Shown here piece after piece: positions 34,765-47,941 of a stretch of DNA of 64,000 nucleotides. A model generated the notes under the pieces. The model saw only the letters and a list, made by a program, of their open reading frames with translations, was not told the origin of the DNA and made no database searches. How positions within the stretch are numbered: the first letter of the stretch is position 1; each line of letters begins with the position of its first letter. The stretch is from Polyodon spathula (taxonomy: Eukaryota; Chordata; Actinopteri; Acipenseriformes; Polyodontidae): positions 36,442,970-36,506,969 of the forward strand of contig NC_054536.1 in NCBI RefSeq assembly GCF_017654505.1, written 5' to 3'. A program made the translations under genes and the position numbers.

Positions 34765-35190
34765 ACATTAGCTCTCCGCTTGAAAAACAAGCGTTAGCTC
34801 CCAGCTTGAAAAACAAACGTTAGCGCCTTGCTTAAAAAACAAATGTTAGCGCCCTGCTTGAAAAACAAACGTAAGCTTCCCACTTAAAAAACAAACGTTA
34901 GCGCCCTGCTTGAAAAACAAACGTAAGCTCCCCACTTGAAAAACAAACGTTAGCTCCCTGCTTGAAAAACAAACGTTAGCGCCCTGCTTGAAAAACAAAC
35001 GTAAGCTCCCCACTTGAAAAACAAACGTTAGCTCCCTGCTTGAAAAACAAATGTTAGCGCCCTGCTTGAAAAACAAATGTAAGCTCCCCACTTAAAAACA
35101 AACGTTAGCTCCCGCTTGAAAGACAAACGTTAGCTCCCCACTTGAAAAGCAAACGTAAGCTTCCCGCTTGAAAAATAAACGTTAGCTCCC
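34765..35190. repeat. Minisatellite of about 26-bp units, roughly 16 copies
   Basis: The unit is close to CTTGAAAAACAAACGTTAGC plus a variable (G/T)CCC(T/C)(G/A). Variants alternate GTTAGCGCCCTG, GTTAGCTCCCTG and GTAAGCTCCCCA, so there is partial higher-order order (two or three unit types in repeating series, for example 34950-35030 compared with 35000-35060). 26 bp is not a multiple of three. The minus-strand ORF therefore cycles with a 26-residue period, a repeat artefact. Confidence 0.92.
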
Positions 35191-35545
35191 AACACAACAT
35201 ACTATATATTGCTGTGACTAAATGGAAAATGAAGTGGAGTGTTCAGCTGGAGTGATTAGACTTCACTGACACTCCCTGCATTTCTCATTAACCTTGTAGC
35301 CTGATTTACCTTGGGAATCAACAGGCATTATGTAAACCCATTCTTATATTTTGCAACATCCTTTTCAAGTGCTGTCTCTTTCCTTTGCATGGCTTAAGTT
35401 TAGGCTAATGCTTCTGAATGACAAAAAGGGGGCATGCTTTGATTGCCCTTCTATACCGATGGCCCTGCAACAGAGACATATTTGACTTTGTTCAATTTCC
35501 ACACCCAACTAATTTTGAACCTTAATCTGTTTTGGTAATGAGTTA
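35191..35545. other. Candidate conserved non-coding block
   Basis: Balanced, low-repeat sequence directly after the minisatellite, with words such as CATTAACCTTGTAGCCTGAT and CTTTGCATGGCTTAAGTTTA. No open frame. Conservation is unknown. Confidence 0.25.
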
Positions 35546-36484
35546 GTTACATTTCAGGGATAAAATAGTCAAAATACATTCTGTACTTTTAAAAGTACTC
35601 CATAAGGCAGGTGACATATATTGACATTGCAAGGTGACTTATGGACCAAATGGAAAAAAAAGAACAATACATGTATACTGTTATATAAATGTAATAATCT
35701 AACATATTTAAATTAAGCTGAAACATTATATACACAGAGGTAAATAAGAAAAAGAAAGAAAATAAGTAAAAAATGTAAACCTTACATTGTAATTTGCTCG
35801 ATATCATAACCTTTTTTGACCACTATGCTAGGCTTTGATGATATTTAATTGTTTTTTGCTACAAATGTTGTTTTAAAGATTTTGTTTACATACAACATTT
35901 CTTTAATATGTTTCTTTAATACTTTTTGTAAGTAAAATTATCAAGAAAAAAAATACAACCAGAAATATATCTGTGCAATTTGTAATGGCTTAATATTCCA
36001 TAGTGAACTTTAAATAAAAGCACTGCATTTTAATGGATGTACTGAAATATTTTCAAAATGAAAGAAATCTACAATGCTTGTTTCCAAATGATATGAGGTC
36101 TTTTGAAGTCAATATTCGCAGAAAACCCCTGGTGATCAGTTTCATTTTCAAAACCAGTAACACATCAGTATATAATTAGTGTAAGAAATGTTGTCTGGTT
36201 CTTGTTTATTCGGATGTTCTGCACAACATTCAAACAGTCTCATAGCTGTCAAGTATATTTTAGAATGCACATTCAGTGCTCCATTAATCATTTTACCTTG
36301 TCATTCAATTTCTACCTTTTAAAAAATGAATTCACACAAGTTGTTAATAACTATTTTATTAAAAGATGAAAACAAATTGATATGGTAGAAACATTTTAAA
36401 ACAAAAACTGATATTCTTTCATCAAGTGAATGTTAGGTTTATATATTTTCTTAGGCTGAAACAATTCAAGTCAGCAAACATTTA
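35546..36484. other. AT-rich spacer
   Basis: No gene or named repeat is visible. Confidence 0.5.
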
Positions 36485-36730
36485 AGGTGCGTTTACACTT
36501 CCAACTCAGACCTGATTAAAAGATTCTTATCTATGAGCCAGCCATTTACACTTGAACACAAACCTAAGCTGGCTTCAGCCCTGTATGTACACGTATAGAC
36601 CCTGAACTGTAGTGCGTGCCCGATGATGTCATATCGACCACCCCTTCTGTGAAGACATTTCCCCTCCCCCAAAACACATTTGTGTCACTTCTGTGTTTCT
36701 ATTTTGAGGTGGTCGTCCTGTGCTAATTAA
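36485..36730 (+). mobile_element. DNA-transposon terminal fragment (putative)
   Basis: AGGTGCGTTTACACTTCCAA followed by CATTTACACTTGAACAC resembles the GTGCGTTTACACT-style ends of fish Harbinger-like or hAT-like elements. A matching inverted end was not found within 4.5 kb, including beyond the Harbinger transposase relic at 39.7-40.3 kb. Confidence 0.3.
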
Positions 36731-39659
36731 GATTTAATTTTGCCATCAGAAATGGAGTGAAGCATTGAAAATGTGCATATCGGTACTGTCTACATACTCC
36801 TCTGGTATGTGGATAACCTGTTTGTTAAAATGCCCACTTCTAAAGTCTCTTCTTCTGGGGTATGTGGACTTTTAAAGAAACAGGTGTTATTGTATACATT
36901 TACACATCAGCCTGACAACTATTCTTATATGTAAATGATAAAAAGAACTGTTGTTTATTTTCTTACCTGTGAAATTTTTTTTCTATTCAACAAAAGCGAA
37001 ACTCATTCGTTTAATACTATATACTTTGTTATTCTCATAGTTTACTGTAACCCCTTATTGTTATATCAAATCAACAATTGCTTCCTAAAAGTACTGGTAC
37101 CATAAACCAAGTTATGAACTCAACCTTCAATGGGACCTCTCATTAGGGCCAGACAGTTTGCCAATTGTGCAATGGTTAAAAATGTTCTGTGTCTAAACAA
37201 ATGAAAACACAGCAGTACTGGTTTGATTCTGTCACCCTGTGAAAGTGAGAACTGTTTACCTCCATGTTCCTGATTAAACTGAAGCATTTTATTTAATGAG
37301 CATGACTCACACAAGGTGTTACCATAAATCATCCGCTGGTTTACAAACTCAATAAGTAGGCTTCCTGCTATAACTAGGCAGTGCACACCTTAAATTATTA
37401 ACAAGCCAGGGCCTAAAGGCAGATCTTTGATGATGTTATAAACGCTGAGAGGACAAGGTGCTCTCTCAGCAAAAGATTATTGACTCTAATTACCATTCAC
37501 CACAGCACATTGCTTGTGAGTGGAAAAAAGGCTTGTCTGTATAAAAACGCACAATAAAACCAATTCAGTGATGTTTTGAAGGCTCTAGAAGATTTGGGGA
37601 AACAGAAGATAAAGACAATGACATCACACTGGAAATAATCCAAGCCTCTAATATATAAAGAGGTTCAAAGAGTAACACTTCTTTTCACTGTTGTAATTAA
37701 GGTTGGCTGTTGCAAATATATTGTGTGCAGGAGGGATCTAGGAGTGCTTCACAGAATAAAGAACCACTCTTGATGCTTGTATATCATTGAAAAACATTTC
37801 AAAACCTTTGGAATACCAATGTATGCTGACTACCTTGAGGGAATACAGAACCAGAATACATGGGTACCATGGTACTGCAATATATTACTGGTGTGGTTTG
37901 GATAACCATTGCGGTAACATGTTAAAATATGAAAACATCAACATTATGGCACCATTCTAGAATTAGCTCATAACATTGTACATAGCTGCTTTAGGTCTGC
38001 ATTGGCATGGGAAAGATTTCCAACATACTCTAGGGCTTTTGCTTCTGTACTTAATTTACACAATTTTCTTACTAAGGCCAAAGACTAATATTGTTAAAAG
38101 AAAGGTAAGACTTCATATTTTGCGATTGTCTTTGAAAATATAATAATATAATTATTTTAAAGACATTTCTTGAACTGAAGTTAAGCCTGCCTTTTATAAA
38201 TGTATACAAATATCGAAACCAAACAAGAGAACATCCTTATGCAAGTTTACCAATGTAAATTTGCAGTTTTCCCATGCTTTTCCTATGGTTATACTACGCA
38301 TTTACCATAGTTAATCATGGTTTAACATTATTTATTATATATTTACCATACCTTTCTGTGCGTTACAATGCTTACTTATGAGTTACCATGCTTTCGCTGT
38401 GCTTTGTTACAATTTCTTATCCGATTCCTGTGGGAAACTAGGGTCAAGTTTTTTTTGTTTTTTTTTCATTATTATGACAAAATGACTCCAGATACCACAT
38501 TTAGTATTTTATTTCAAAGTGCACAATACTAGTCATGTAATTAATTCTTAGATTTTTTTGGCTAAGCTTTACAGGTGTTACCATGTAAAAAAGAAAAAAT
38601 CCAAGAGAGAAACATTTCTATAGATACAACTGCCCTCTTCTCCACATTAGTACCAGTTTGGGTTATCTAATGCTGTCTGAGCCAGACAGAGGGTCTGTTT
38701 CAGAATTCATTTTTATTTATAAAAAAAACTTAAAAAAAAAAAAAAAAAAAAGACCTTGACCTGCATAGATTTGGACTTGAAATTCCAGACACTCTCTCTG
38801 ACTGAAGCCAAGAAAGGACAGGAAATTAATTTAAAACCACAGGGTCTACACCTCCAAATGAGCTTTAACAGTTTTCAAAATCCACTTTCTCTGGTATATT
38901 GAACTTGGGTTTTTGAATAAATAGAACATAGAAAATGAACCTACAGTGGCGTGAATTGTGTCTCAGTGTTGCACATGGATAGCCACAGTCAATTATACTC
39001 TAAATAATTGGCTGATGTTGGAAATAGGTTCAAATACTTGACAAATCTATCTTTTAAACAAAATCATGTTTTGAAAGTATTGGCTTTTATACAAACATGT
39101 ATTTCCCTTTAACCTTATCTATATTTTGTGTTCACATTAAGGATTACTCACAGTTGAAAAACAAATACAGAGCAACTATAATTTTTTTTTTTTTTTTTAA
39201 ATGACAATATTATTTTGATTTACTGTTAATGTAGCTTTTAACATTACTTTATAGAGATTATAGAATTTACAGAATCGCCTTAATAGACAGAATTAATAAC
39301 CAGTTTTCTCTGGTTAAAATAAAACAACTGGTAATGTGGCAATCAGCTGTATTACTTGCTGGCTAACTAGTAATCCGATTAATTAAGGGATAGAGGCAGC
39401 TATGTCTTTGACTTTTTCTTGAACCAGTAAAACAAGTTCTGGATCAGTATTACCAGTTGAAAACCTGCACAACTATCAGCTCTGACCAGGTTAAAACTCG
39501 ACTGGGCATTGCTGGAATATTAAACAGGGTATTTTTGGCCATACCACTACATATTTTGATGTAAAAAATGTTAAATTTCTGCTAAATTGCAGTGCAGAAT
39601 ACCATACATTACAAAGAGCTATTCATAATGTTCCCAGAATACGATCGCCCTGTCCTGTT
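36731..39659. other. Spacer with a candidate conserved block and a degenerate repeat
   Basis: 37390-37670 is balanced, low-repeat sequence without an open frame and a candidate conserved element. 38270-38400 is a degenerate array of TTACCATGNTT-like words (TTACCATAGTTAATCATGGT, GAGTTACCATGCTTTCGC). Poly(A) at 38733-38751 and poly(T) at 39182-39199 are present. No coding region is supported. Confidence 0.45.
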
Positions 39660-40283
39660 TTCTCTGATAAGGCTATGTCATAATTGTTTTTTACACACCT
39701 CTACATAAATCGTAAGGGGACCTATACTGTCAATGTGCAAGATGTGTGTGAATTCAACAACTATATCACAATTGTGTATACAAACCATCTTGTCTCCACT
39801 CATAACTTGTTTATCCTCGCTAATTTGTGGGTGGCAGCTGCATATCAGCTGGGTGACAGTCTGAGAGACTGGTTGATAGAGGACAACAGGTATTCACTGA
39901 AGCAGTGCCTACTGACAGTGTTGTTCAACCTCATGACCCCTGTCGAACAGAGGTATAACCATACCTTTAAATGAGCTTGTACTGTAATTGAGCGAACATT
40001 CGGAATCCTCAAAATGTGATTTCGATGTTTGGATGTCTCTGGGGGAACAATACAGTGCACTCCTCAGAGGGTTAGCAATATCATCCTGGCTTGTTGTGTT
40101 TTACAAAACATAACTTTCCGTAATGGATGTGATGTTGAATTTACAGAGGAAAGATTACAGGGTTTGAGGGAAGCAGATGTTGAACCTGGAGCCCCAGTGG
40201 TGGAGGTTGTAGATGCTGCAAGTGCTAAGCAGGTCAGACAAAGCCTTATACATTACTTTTTTTTTTTTCGTAGCCTTGCTTGA
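39660..40283 (+). pseudogene. PIF/Harbinger transposase relic (HARBI1-like)
   Basis: One plus-strand frame is readable with two in-frame stops. From 39684: LYINRKGTYTVNVQDVCEFN (family: .Y.NRKGFHSINVQ.VCD), FILANLW (family: HDSFIL..S), YQLGDSLRDW (family: .LGDSGYPL, the second catalytic Asp block), LKQCLLTVL, then NLMTPVEQRYNHTF (family: P.T..E..YN..), stop. It continues as TVIERTFGILKM (family: .VERTFG.LK.RF, the catalytic Glu block), stop, FRCLDVSGG, and SNIILACCVLQNI (family: ..I..ACCVLHNI). The tail contains acidic residues and QVRQSLIHYFF. The N-terminal third with the first catalytic Asp is missing. Living Harbinger transposase works with a Myb-like partner. None is recognised here, although a Harbinger-like end lies at 3.6 kb. 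Confidence 0.85.
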
Positions 40284-42539
40284 GGGGCTTGGCGAAGAAG
40301 AAAACGGGAAAATCTGAGCAAGATGCATAGTCCCTTCACCACAGACATAACACGGACATAAACAAACAAGATAGCGGACATTTGCCAAGCTTTTTAAAAT
40401 GTTATAGTAATAAAATAATGGCTTGGATAGCACTATTGAGGAGTTTGGTGATAAAACGAGTGATCAGGAGATGATTTATCAGTATGCATGACAATGAAGA
40501 GGTATGTGATAAATACAGTGAACAAGGAGTGGGGCAGGGCTGGAGATGCAGTACTGAGTGTCCTGTTGCAGTGCCTTTTAAATCAGGTTTACAGTGAATA
40601 AAATTATTTTTAAACAGCGCATGTAAAATAAAGAGTTTGTGTGAAAATAAATTGGACCTGACGCGCTTGACAAGCGCTGAATAAATGGACCGCAAAGGGT
40701 TAAACATTTACCGATGTATTACTTAAATGGTTAGTTGTAGGCAACCTGCACCCTATTCAACTAGTGTGCTTTAAAAATAAAAAAATAAATAAAAACATAA
40801 TTATCATAATGAAGAGAATGGCAATCTAATGGTATCATAGTGTGATTGTGCATTATTTTGGTAGTGTGTGTATACGATCGTTGACTGTGAAACTTGAGCT
40901 TGAGCACTGACATTATAAAAAAGGGGGGGGGGGCAAGTTAGAGACAACTGTGTCATGGTTCTTTCTTTACTGCAGAAATATATAGACTTTTTGCTCATAT
41001 ATGTCTAATTCCAATTTGGCTGGATTGACTACCATGAGATAGAAATAATAAAAAGGATTTACATTATTTTAGGATCACACATAGTACAAAGAAATCCACG
41101 AACACTGTAGTTTATCACATATCTTTAAAAAAAAGATACGATAGGCTTTTTAAAAAATAAAAGTTTGGTCACAGGAGCTGTGGTGCTTCTTTAAAAGTCG
41201 GGTTGACATGCAAATCTGCAAGAACAAATGATTCTAATAGAATTTTTTCAATAAATCTGCTGAAAATGTGTATTTATGTCACAAAGACCACAATAGATTG
41301 CCTGTTGTATGCTCCAAATAGCTGTGACACTGTTAGAAAAGTATGCAAAGTGGAGACAGTGGAGGCACCATGAATTGTAGCAAACGAGATGTGTGTCCGA
41401 AATAAATTCTATTGACCCTAGCAGGGCTCACTGTATGGAAATAACACTAAAAATGGTAATAAAAGAACTGCAATAATTAAACAAGTTAATTTTTTTTTCT
41501 ATGTAGTACTGTCAGAGTATCCTGGTTCTCATGTCTATGACTTGCTTATGTCCTAGTTGGCAGAGGTTTTCTTAAGCTGCCACCATGTGGTGAAGGGTTA
41601 CTGTATATTAATTAAAATATGTGTAACTAGCAGCTCAGAATTCTCCTACATTACTGATTTATTTGAAATATAAACATACCTTCTCCTTTTGGTATTGTCT
41701 GATGATAGATCAACTCACACAATAGTAAGAGTCTTCATTATATTGTATTTTTAAATATGGTCAGAGACGTCTGTTTTTGTACAGCAAAAGCTTCAGGGTA
41801 TATGTTTGCTGCTTAAGAGCTGTAGTCTTATTTTACAAGTCTTTATGAAAAACACATAACATGAAAAAAAGCTAAAAAAAAAATTGACTTAATGCCTTGC
41901 ATTGAAGTATGTCAAGTAGGTTATAAAGAAAACCTCAAAATCTCATCTTACACCATAAATACCTACTTAACAGTAATACAACAAAGTAGAAAAGAGTTTG
42001 CTCCTAGTGAGTTAAAATGTATAATTGATAGTTAGTTTTATTGATAACTGTATTTTCTGAAGACTATAATGCTTCTGTGACACAACTGGTAGTGGTATCT
42101 TATAAAGGATCCTGGAGGCATTCATACAGTTTATCAAACTATTTATTAATAATTATATACACAGTTGCAGAATAGGAGGAATACAGTACAGTATATCTCT
42201 GACACCCGTCTTTCAGTAACTAACTCTGCAACTCTGCCCCTTGGATATTTAATGTATCCTACATAGCGTCCTCTGGAACTACTCTACTTAGGCACATTGG
42301 TTCCACATAGAATAGTGATATGCTTATCATCACAAATGGCCTCTACATAAACAGTTATAACTGTCTCCATGTTGCAGTGTTCAGTTGTATAGAAAAGGTA
42401 CATGTCCTGCTTAAAAAATCACAAAGCATTGCAGAAAGTAAAATTTGATAATTAATTAATACTCCAGTCATTTATTTGCCTGGGTTGGTAATCAACCACT
42501 AAAAATGTTACTCATAACAACATTGTACATATATGATAC
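40284..42539. other. Spacer with no recognisable gene
   Basis: AT-rich, with a short poly(G) run at 40924-40932. ORFs of up to 101 codons on the minus strand (40402-40707) show no domain. Confidence 0.5.
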
Positions 42540-44345
42540 ATTGCATTTCATGGGCTGGGAATCAGGGCTGCGAGAGGAAGGGAGCGTTTTGCAACTTAGG
42601 ATTCGAGGCTCGACCTCTAGGGCAGGGGAAAGAGAGAGAAAAAAGGACGGGGTGAACTAAAATCGAGAGAGCCTTCCCTATGGAGTCGAGACTGGCCCTA
42701 TTGGCCACCGGGCCTCTGAAGTCCTCTGACTTCTCGGATAGTCGTTATAGACTCGGCCTCGCAACTGGGTCCCAGTTAGCAACCGGGTTCGAACCCTCAG
42801 AGGATGGAATGGCTCATACAAAGCCTTGACATAAGGAAGAAAACAGAATCTGAAAGAACAGAAATAATTGTTAGTTACTGGACTAAGAGTATGAGGGCCA
42901 TGTCCCAGGAGGATAAAGGAGGAAGTAAGACAGAGCCTTCTTTCATGAAGCAAGATAAAGCATATGAGTTATGAAAGAATAATGTGGCTGGTGGTTCCTT
43001 CTGACTGCACGAAGACCCTGTGGAGTTATGGGAACTTTAGGTCGTGGAAGTGAGACTCACTATTCCCCCAAAAAGATGGACCACTGGCTCCACGCTGAAC
43101 CCACACCTGTGAAGACAAACAAAGACTGTGTGCCAATGTATAACATAAAAGCAAGAAAAACATTGATAAACAAAATAAGTAAACAATTAAATGGTTAAGG
43201 GAACTAGCTATGTGATGGCCATCTGCTCGACGGAGAGGAAAAAAAAGAACTCTGTTGGGGGAAATTCTCTGGTGGTCCTGGAGGAGAGGGCGCCCCCCCA
43301 CTCCGGGCATGCTAGCTATAGACTGATGTGCTGCAGTGATATTCGGTGGCAGCGATCGGATTTAAGAGTTGACTGCTGAAGAGGACCAGCATCCCATGGT
43401 ATTGATCAGGCGATAGCTGATGCGGATTCTAGCTGCTGAAAAGGCTGCACCAATTCTAAATGATTGTGTGGTGCGGAATTGAAAAGAAAGACCTGCTCTG
43501 ATGACAAGAGCGGTGAGGTGAGAAGAGAACCAGTGTCTGGTAATGATGCTTTTGGAGCAATTATAGGAAGTCTGGAAGGAGATGCAGGGGTGTTCTTGGT
43601 GACTCCTTGGAGAGTCAGACATACTGCTGGGGTGGCTGCATTATTGTAGATGCTGGAAGATGGCGAGCATGAAAAAAAATGATGAAATTGTGCGAAACTG
43701 ATATCCAAACAATTGAAGATGAGCTGCTGGAACTTCATTCATTGATTGTTCCATTGTTGCAGCAAGGTGTATCACATTCTGATGTCTAGAGAGATGAGAT
43801 TATGACCATCTGATGCGTTATTTAATACAGGATCAATCAACGGTTTGGAATGGAAAAGTTTAACTCACATTCAGAGATTTGAGATTTGCCCTTATTGTTG
43901 AGTCATGTATTAATTGAGGCAACTGAGACAGTGATGGGGTGAATCATGTCCTCAAAAATATTGTCATGAAGTTTAAAGATGAGTTTGTGTGTGTCTCCGG
44001 GTTGTTGAGCTGCTGTGCTGGAGAGAAGGTGACGACCATAACTGGAGAGGAGATGCTGCTGCAGCCTGTCCTGGAACTCTGGGCGAGCAAGTCTGCGGAA
44101 GCACATTTGTGAGAAGGAGGCAACGTGGATGTAGCAGATATAAAGGTACAATTATTATTGAGCAATGCCATATGCTCGCTTCCAGCCGGGAGTTGATATT
44201 TGTGTCGTGCAGGGTTTTTAAGAGTTTGGTTGCTGGGTAGAGGTCTGCATTAGAAGTAGAGGGTAATGAGCTTCCATCGGAGAAATGAATGAGATAAAGA
44301 AATGAATGAGGTATTTTGAGGAGAATCCAGCAGGGAGGTTTCCTA
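42540..44345 (-). mobile_element. Probable DIRS/Ngaro-type element remnant, minus strand
   Basis: A compositionally distinct block of about 1.8 kb, richer in GC than the flanks, that contains the tyrosine-recombinase relic at 43362-43740. The CpG-bearing part 42560-42800 (GATTCGAGGCTCGACC, GGCCTCGCAACTGGGTCC) could be a terminal repeat. I could not pair it with another copy. No reverse transcriptase or RNase H was seen, so either most of the element is lost or it is a recombinase-only element. Confidence 0.4.
43362..43740 (-). pseudogene. Tyrosine recombinase relic (DIRS/Ngaro-type)
   Basis: Two overlapping minus-strand frames must be combined. The upstream piece (in 43738-43406) reads TLQGVTKNTPASPSRLPI, like the LRGI.R......RLPIT segment before the first catalytic region. 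The other frame (43622-43362) reads SHLTALVIRAGLSFQFRTTQ, then SFRIGAAFSAARIR and INTMGCWSSSAVNS. These match the HSFRIGAA..AA and LGRWSS.A...Y blocks carrying the catalytic His/Arg and the second Arg. Here His of HSFR is Gln, and Arg of GRW is Cys, so the active site is broken as well as frameshifted. It is distinct from the Crypton relic at 9.7 kb, which lacks the RLPI and SFRIGAA words. Retrotransposons of this group integrate through a circle rather than with a DDE integrase. Confidence 0.6.
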
Positions 44346-46309
44346 CAACAAATACAAAAAAGCTAACAACACAAGAGAACGAGCTGAGCTGTGACTGTGT
44401 TTAAATAGGGAGTCAATTATGATAGACAGATGAAATTAGGAAACAACAAAGTCCTGGTTCATGCCCCATGAATTTCATGAAAGTTAACATATATTACATT
44501 CACTATATAAACATTAGTATATTTTTTATTTAATAAAAAGCATTAATGTATCTTAATCAAATTCTGGGAATATGGGAACAGGAACTTTCATAAATGACTG
44601 GAAAACTATTGGATGTTATTATACCACTGAAATTTTCTGGGATGCTCAACTGCCACTTGCTACTGTGATACCATTTAATATTTTTGAGATTTGCTACTTT
44701 TGGATATGTTCCTGATTACAAATGGTCTATACTAATTATCTATTTGATGCCTAGTGTGTGCTTTTTCATAATTTAAATCCGTTTAGGCATGAATTCCTTT
44801 TACCATTTAATGTTATTTAGTTAAAGAAGAGTAGCTTGGTAAAAAAAAAAAAAAAAAAAAAAAATGTCATGTGAAAATAATATGGGTTAATTATTATTGT
44901 AGCCATTTGTCTTTGTTGAAGGACTGCACTGTACGTTATTGTGTTGATCACTCACTACTTACCAAAATCAGTCATCCTTATTGTAATAACATAGTAGTTC
45001 CACAGAGCATTTGAATCATCAGAAGTCATTAGATACAGTAAACATGAAAAATGCTACATCACAGCAGTAAACACTATTAACTATTGTATAAAACACAAAT
45101 TAATTTAGGCGCTTGGATGTATTTCAGTCATTTAAGGGACTTCTAATGTAACAGTGATAATCTTATTAGGCATATTTGTTAAACCAAATAAAGTTGCTTG
45201 TGTTAAACAAAAAAAGCAAATATTAATATAGTAATTCATGAATAGTAAAACAATCTATTTCCTCATTCAGTTACCCACCTTAAATCCTGTGCACAATCCT
45301 TACACAGCCATACATGTTAAACTTGCCAGAGGATGTTTTTATTTTTTATTCTATTATAGTAATTTATTGGCCCTGCCTAATAAAAAGACAATACAATATG
45401 TTTGCTAATGTGAATAATTTAGTTTCAATGGCATTACTTTACAATGTGATGTCTGAGGTTTCTTATTGATACACATATATGTGAATCAATAAGACTAATA
45501 ATGAAAATAATGTAATAAATTTTACTGTTTGTGAATAATAAAGTTGTATAATTCTTTAGAATTGCGATTTTTGTGTTTGATTGCTGTGACTGACTCACGT
45601 ATGAGGTCCTATATACAAAGCAATATTATTTCAATAGATTACAGTAAAATACAGGGGTGCTGCATAGATTAATGGTAATTGTTCTACTGCAAAGTGTCTA
45701 AAATCTTGCAGTGTGTTTGTGTTGTTTCAGTGCACTGCATACTACAAAAAAACTTTTTTGGGTCAATTTACAATTTAAAACAAATGGCTTCACAGCAGAA
45801 AATTCTGTGTTAACATGTGTTTTTTTATGTAAAAAATTATATTTTGGTTAGTAACCAGTATAATACAGGCAAAGTGGAACACCTATATTGCAACAATACC
45901 AAACTAAACCAACCTTGGTATAATGTTACTGTTAGCTGGAGTTGGTATGAAGGTAGCATTTCATAATTACGAAACTAGCATATACAATATATTCACACAC
46001 AATAAGACCTGACAGAGCACTATTACAACCAAACGGTCCGTACTGCCTCTTAATGGAGGGTCTTATTGCTTTTATACTTCAATATTACAGCACAATTCAT
46101 TATCATTTTTTTTATTTAAACTGCATAAATGCTCGCACTCAGGCATTTCCTGGGATACATGTGCTATGGTAAAGGGAAGTGTTAATTACTGTGCTAATTA
46201 CAGCATGATTGTTTTGCACTTACAGGTGATTACAATTTTAACGAAGCATATTACTTGGCGTCGTTAGCACTGTTAAAACAATTTTTTCTTTTAACACAAA
46301 TCCCACACC
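44346..46309. other. AT-rich spacer
   Basis: Contains a poly(A) run at about 44841-44864. No coding or transposon signal is visible. Confidence 0.5.
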
Positions 46310-46513
46310 ACAGACTCTTTCTCCGTCTGTGACGTACTGTTGCTGCTGCCACTGCTGTGGTAGTGGCAATGCTTGGAACAAGACTTAGTTTAGTCTGTCA
46401 GCGGTGCAGCTCTCTCTCCCCTCCAGCACGCTTCGCTCGGGAGGGCAGCAGACTATTAGAAAGTGCCCAGCATGAGCAAGCGCCGGCCAGATGCTCGTGC
46501 CGAACCCACCAAG
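46310..46513 (+). promoter_or_regulatory. CpG-enriched patch, candidate promoter of an unrecognised gene
   Basis: About ten CpG dinucleotides lie within 46323-46513, against a CpG-poor background. A CRE-like TGACGTAC is at 46330-46337, followed by pyrimidine-rich CTCTCTCTCCCCTCCAG and CACGCTTCGCTCGGGAGG. There is no TATA box at a useful distance. This is what a CpG promoter with a short 5' UTR looks like, and it sits directly upstream of the putative first exon. A GC-rich repeat insertion is the main alternative. Confidence 0.4.
46472..46513 (+). CDS. Putative first coding exon (14 codons) with splice donor; gene not recognised
   Basis: The ATG at 46472 has A at -3 (CCCAGCATGA), a strong vertebrate initiation context. 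It is followed by MSKRRPDARAEPTK, ending at AAG|GTATTAG, a fair splice-donor match with the junction in phase 0. Reading through the donor meets TAG after five more codons, as expected if an intron starts there. The peptide is basic and CpG-coded, unlike the chance ORFs of the window. A short basic M-S-(K/R)-R-(K/R) start followed by an intron is a layout seen in several vertebrate zinc-finger regulators. I do not recognise this sequence and do not assign it. No second exon was found in the remaining 17 kb. The call is speculative. Confidence 0.3.
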
Positions 46514-47752
<1,239 letters not shown>

Positions 47753-47753
47753 T

Positions 47754-47801
<48 letters not shown>
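47753..47801 (+). repeat. Homopolymer junction T11-G38
   Basis: Eleven T followed by 38 uninterrupted G (47764-47801), then GACGAGGACGAGGCGGGGAC. On the plus strand it can form stacked G-quadruplexes. The poly-glycine and poly-proline ORFs over it are artefacts. Confidence 0.95.
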
Positions 47802-47803
<2 letters not shown>

Positions 47804-47887
47804 GAGGACGAGGCGGGGACGACAGGGATATATATATAGATCCCTTCAATACGATTATTATTATGATAGGGATAATTATTATAATAT

Positions 47888-47888
47888 C

Positions 47889-47941
<53 letters not shown>
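47888..47941. repeat. (ATT)n microsatellite
   Basis: About 18 trinucleotide units, 87 bp after the poly(G) run. It produces the poly-Ile/Tyr ORFs. Confidence 0.95.

Noticed and set aside
34846..35091. 81-codon minus-strand repetitive protein with a 26-residue period
   Set aside because: The 26-bp DNA unit is not a multiple of three, so the apparent protein repeat is forced by the minisatellite. No start context or flanking coding sequence supports it.
34765..35190. Regularly spaced repeats that might be a CRISPR array
   Set aside because: The units are contiguous and about 26 bp long with no unique spacers, and the DNA is eukaryotic. It is a minisatellite.
42678..43310. Minus-strand ORFs of 91-94 codons next to the recombinase relic
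   Set aside because: Possibly untranslated or terminal sequence of the same element, but no motif supports coding.
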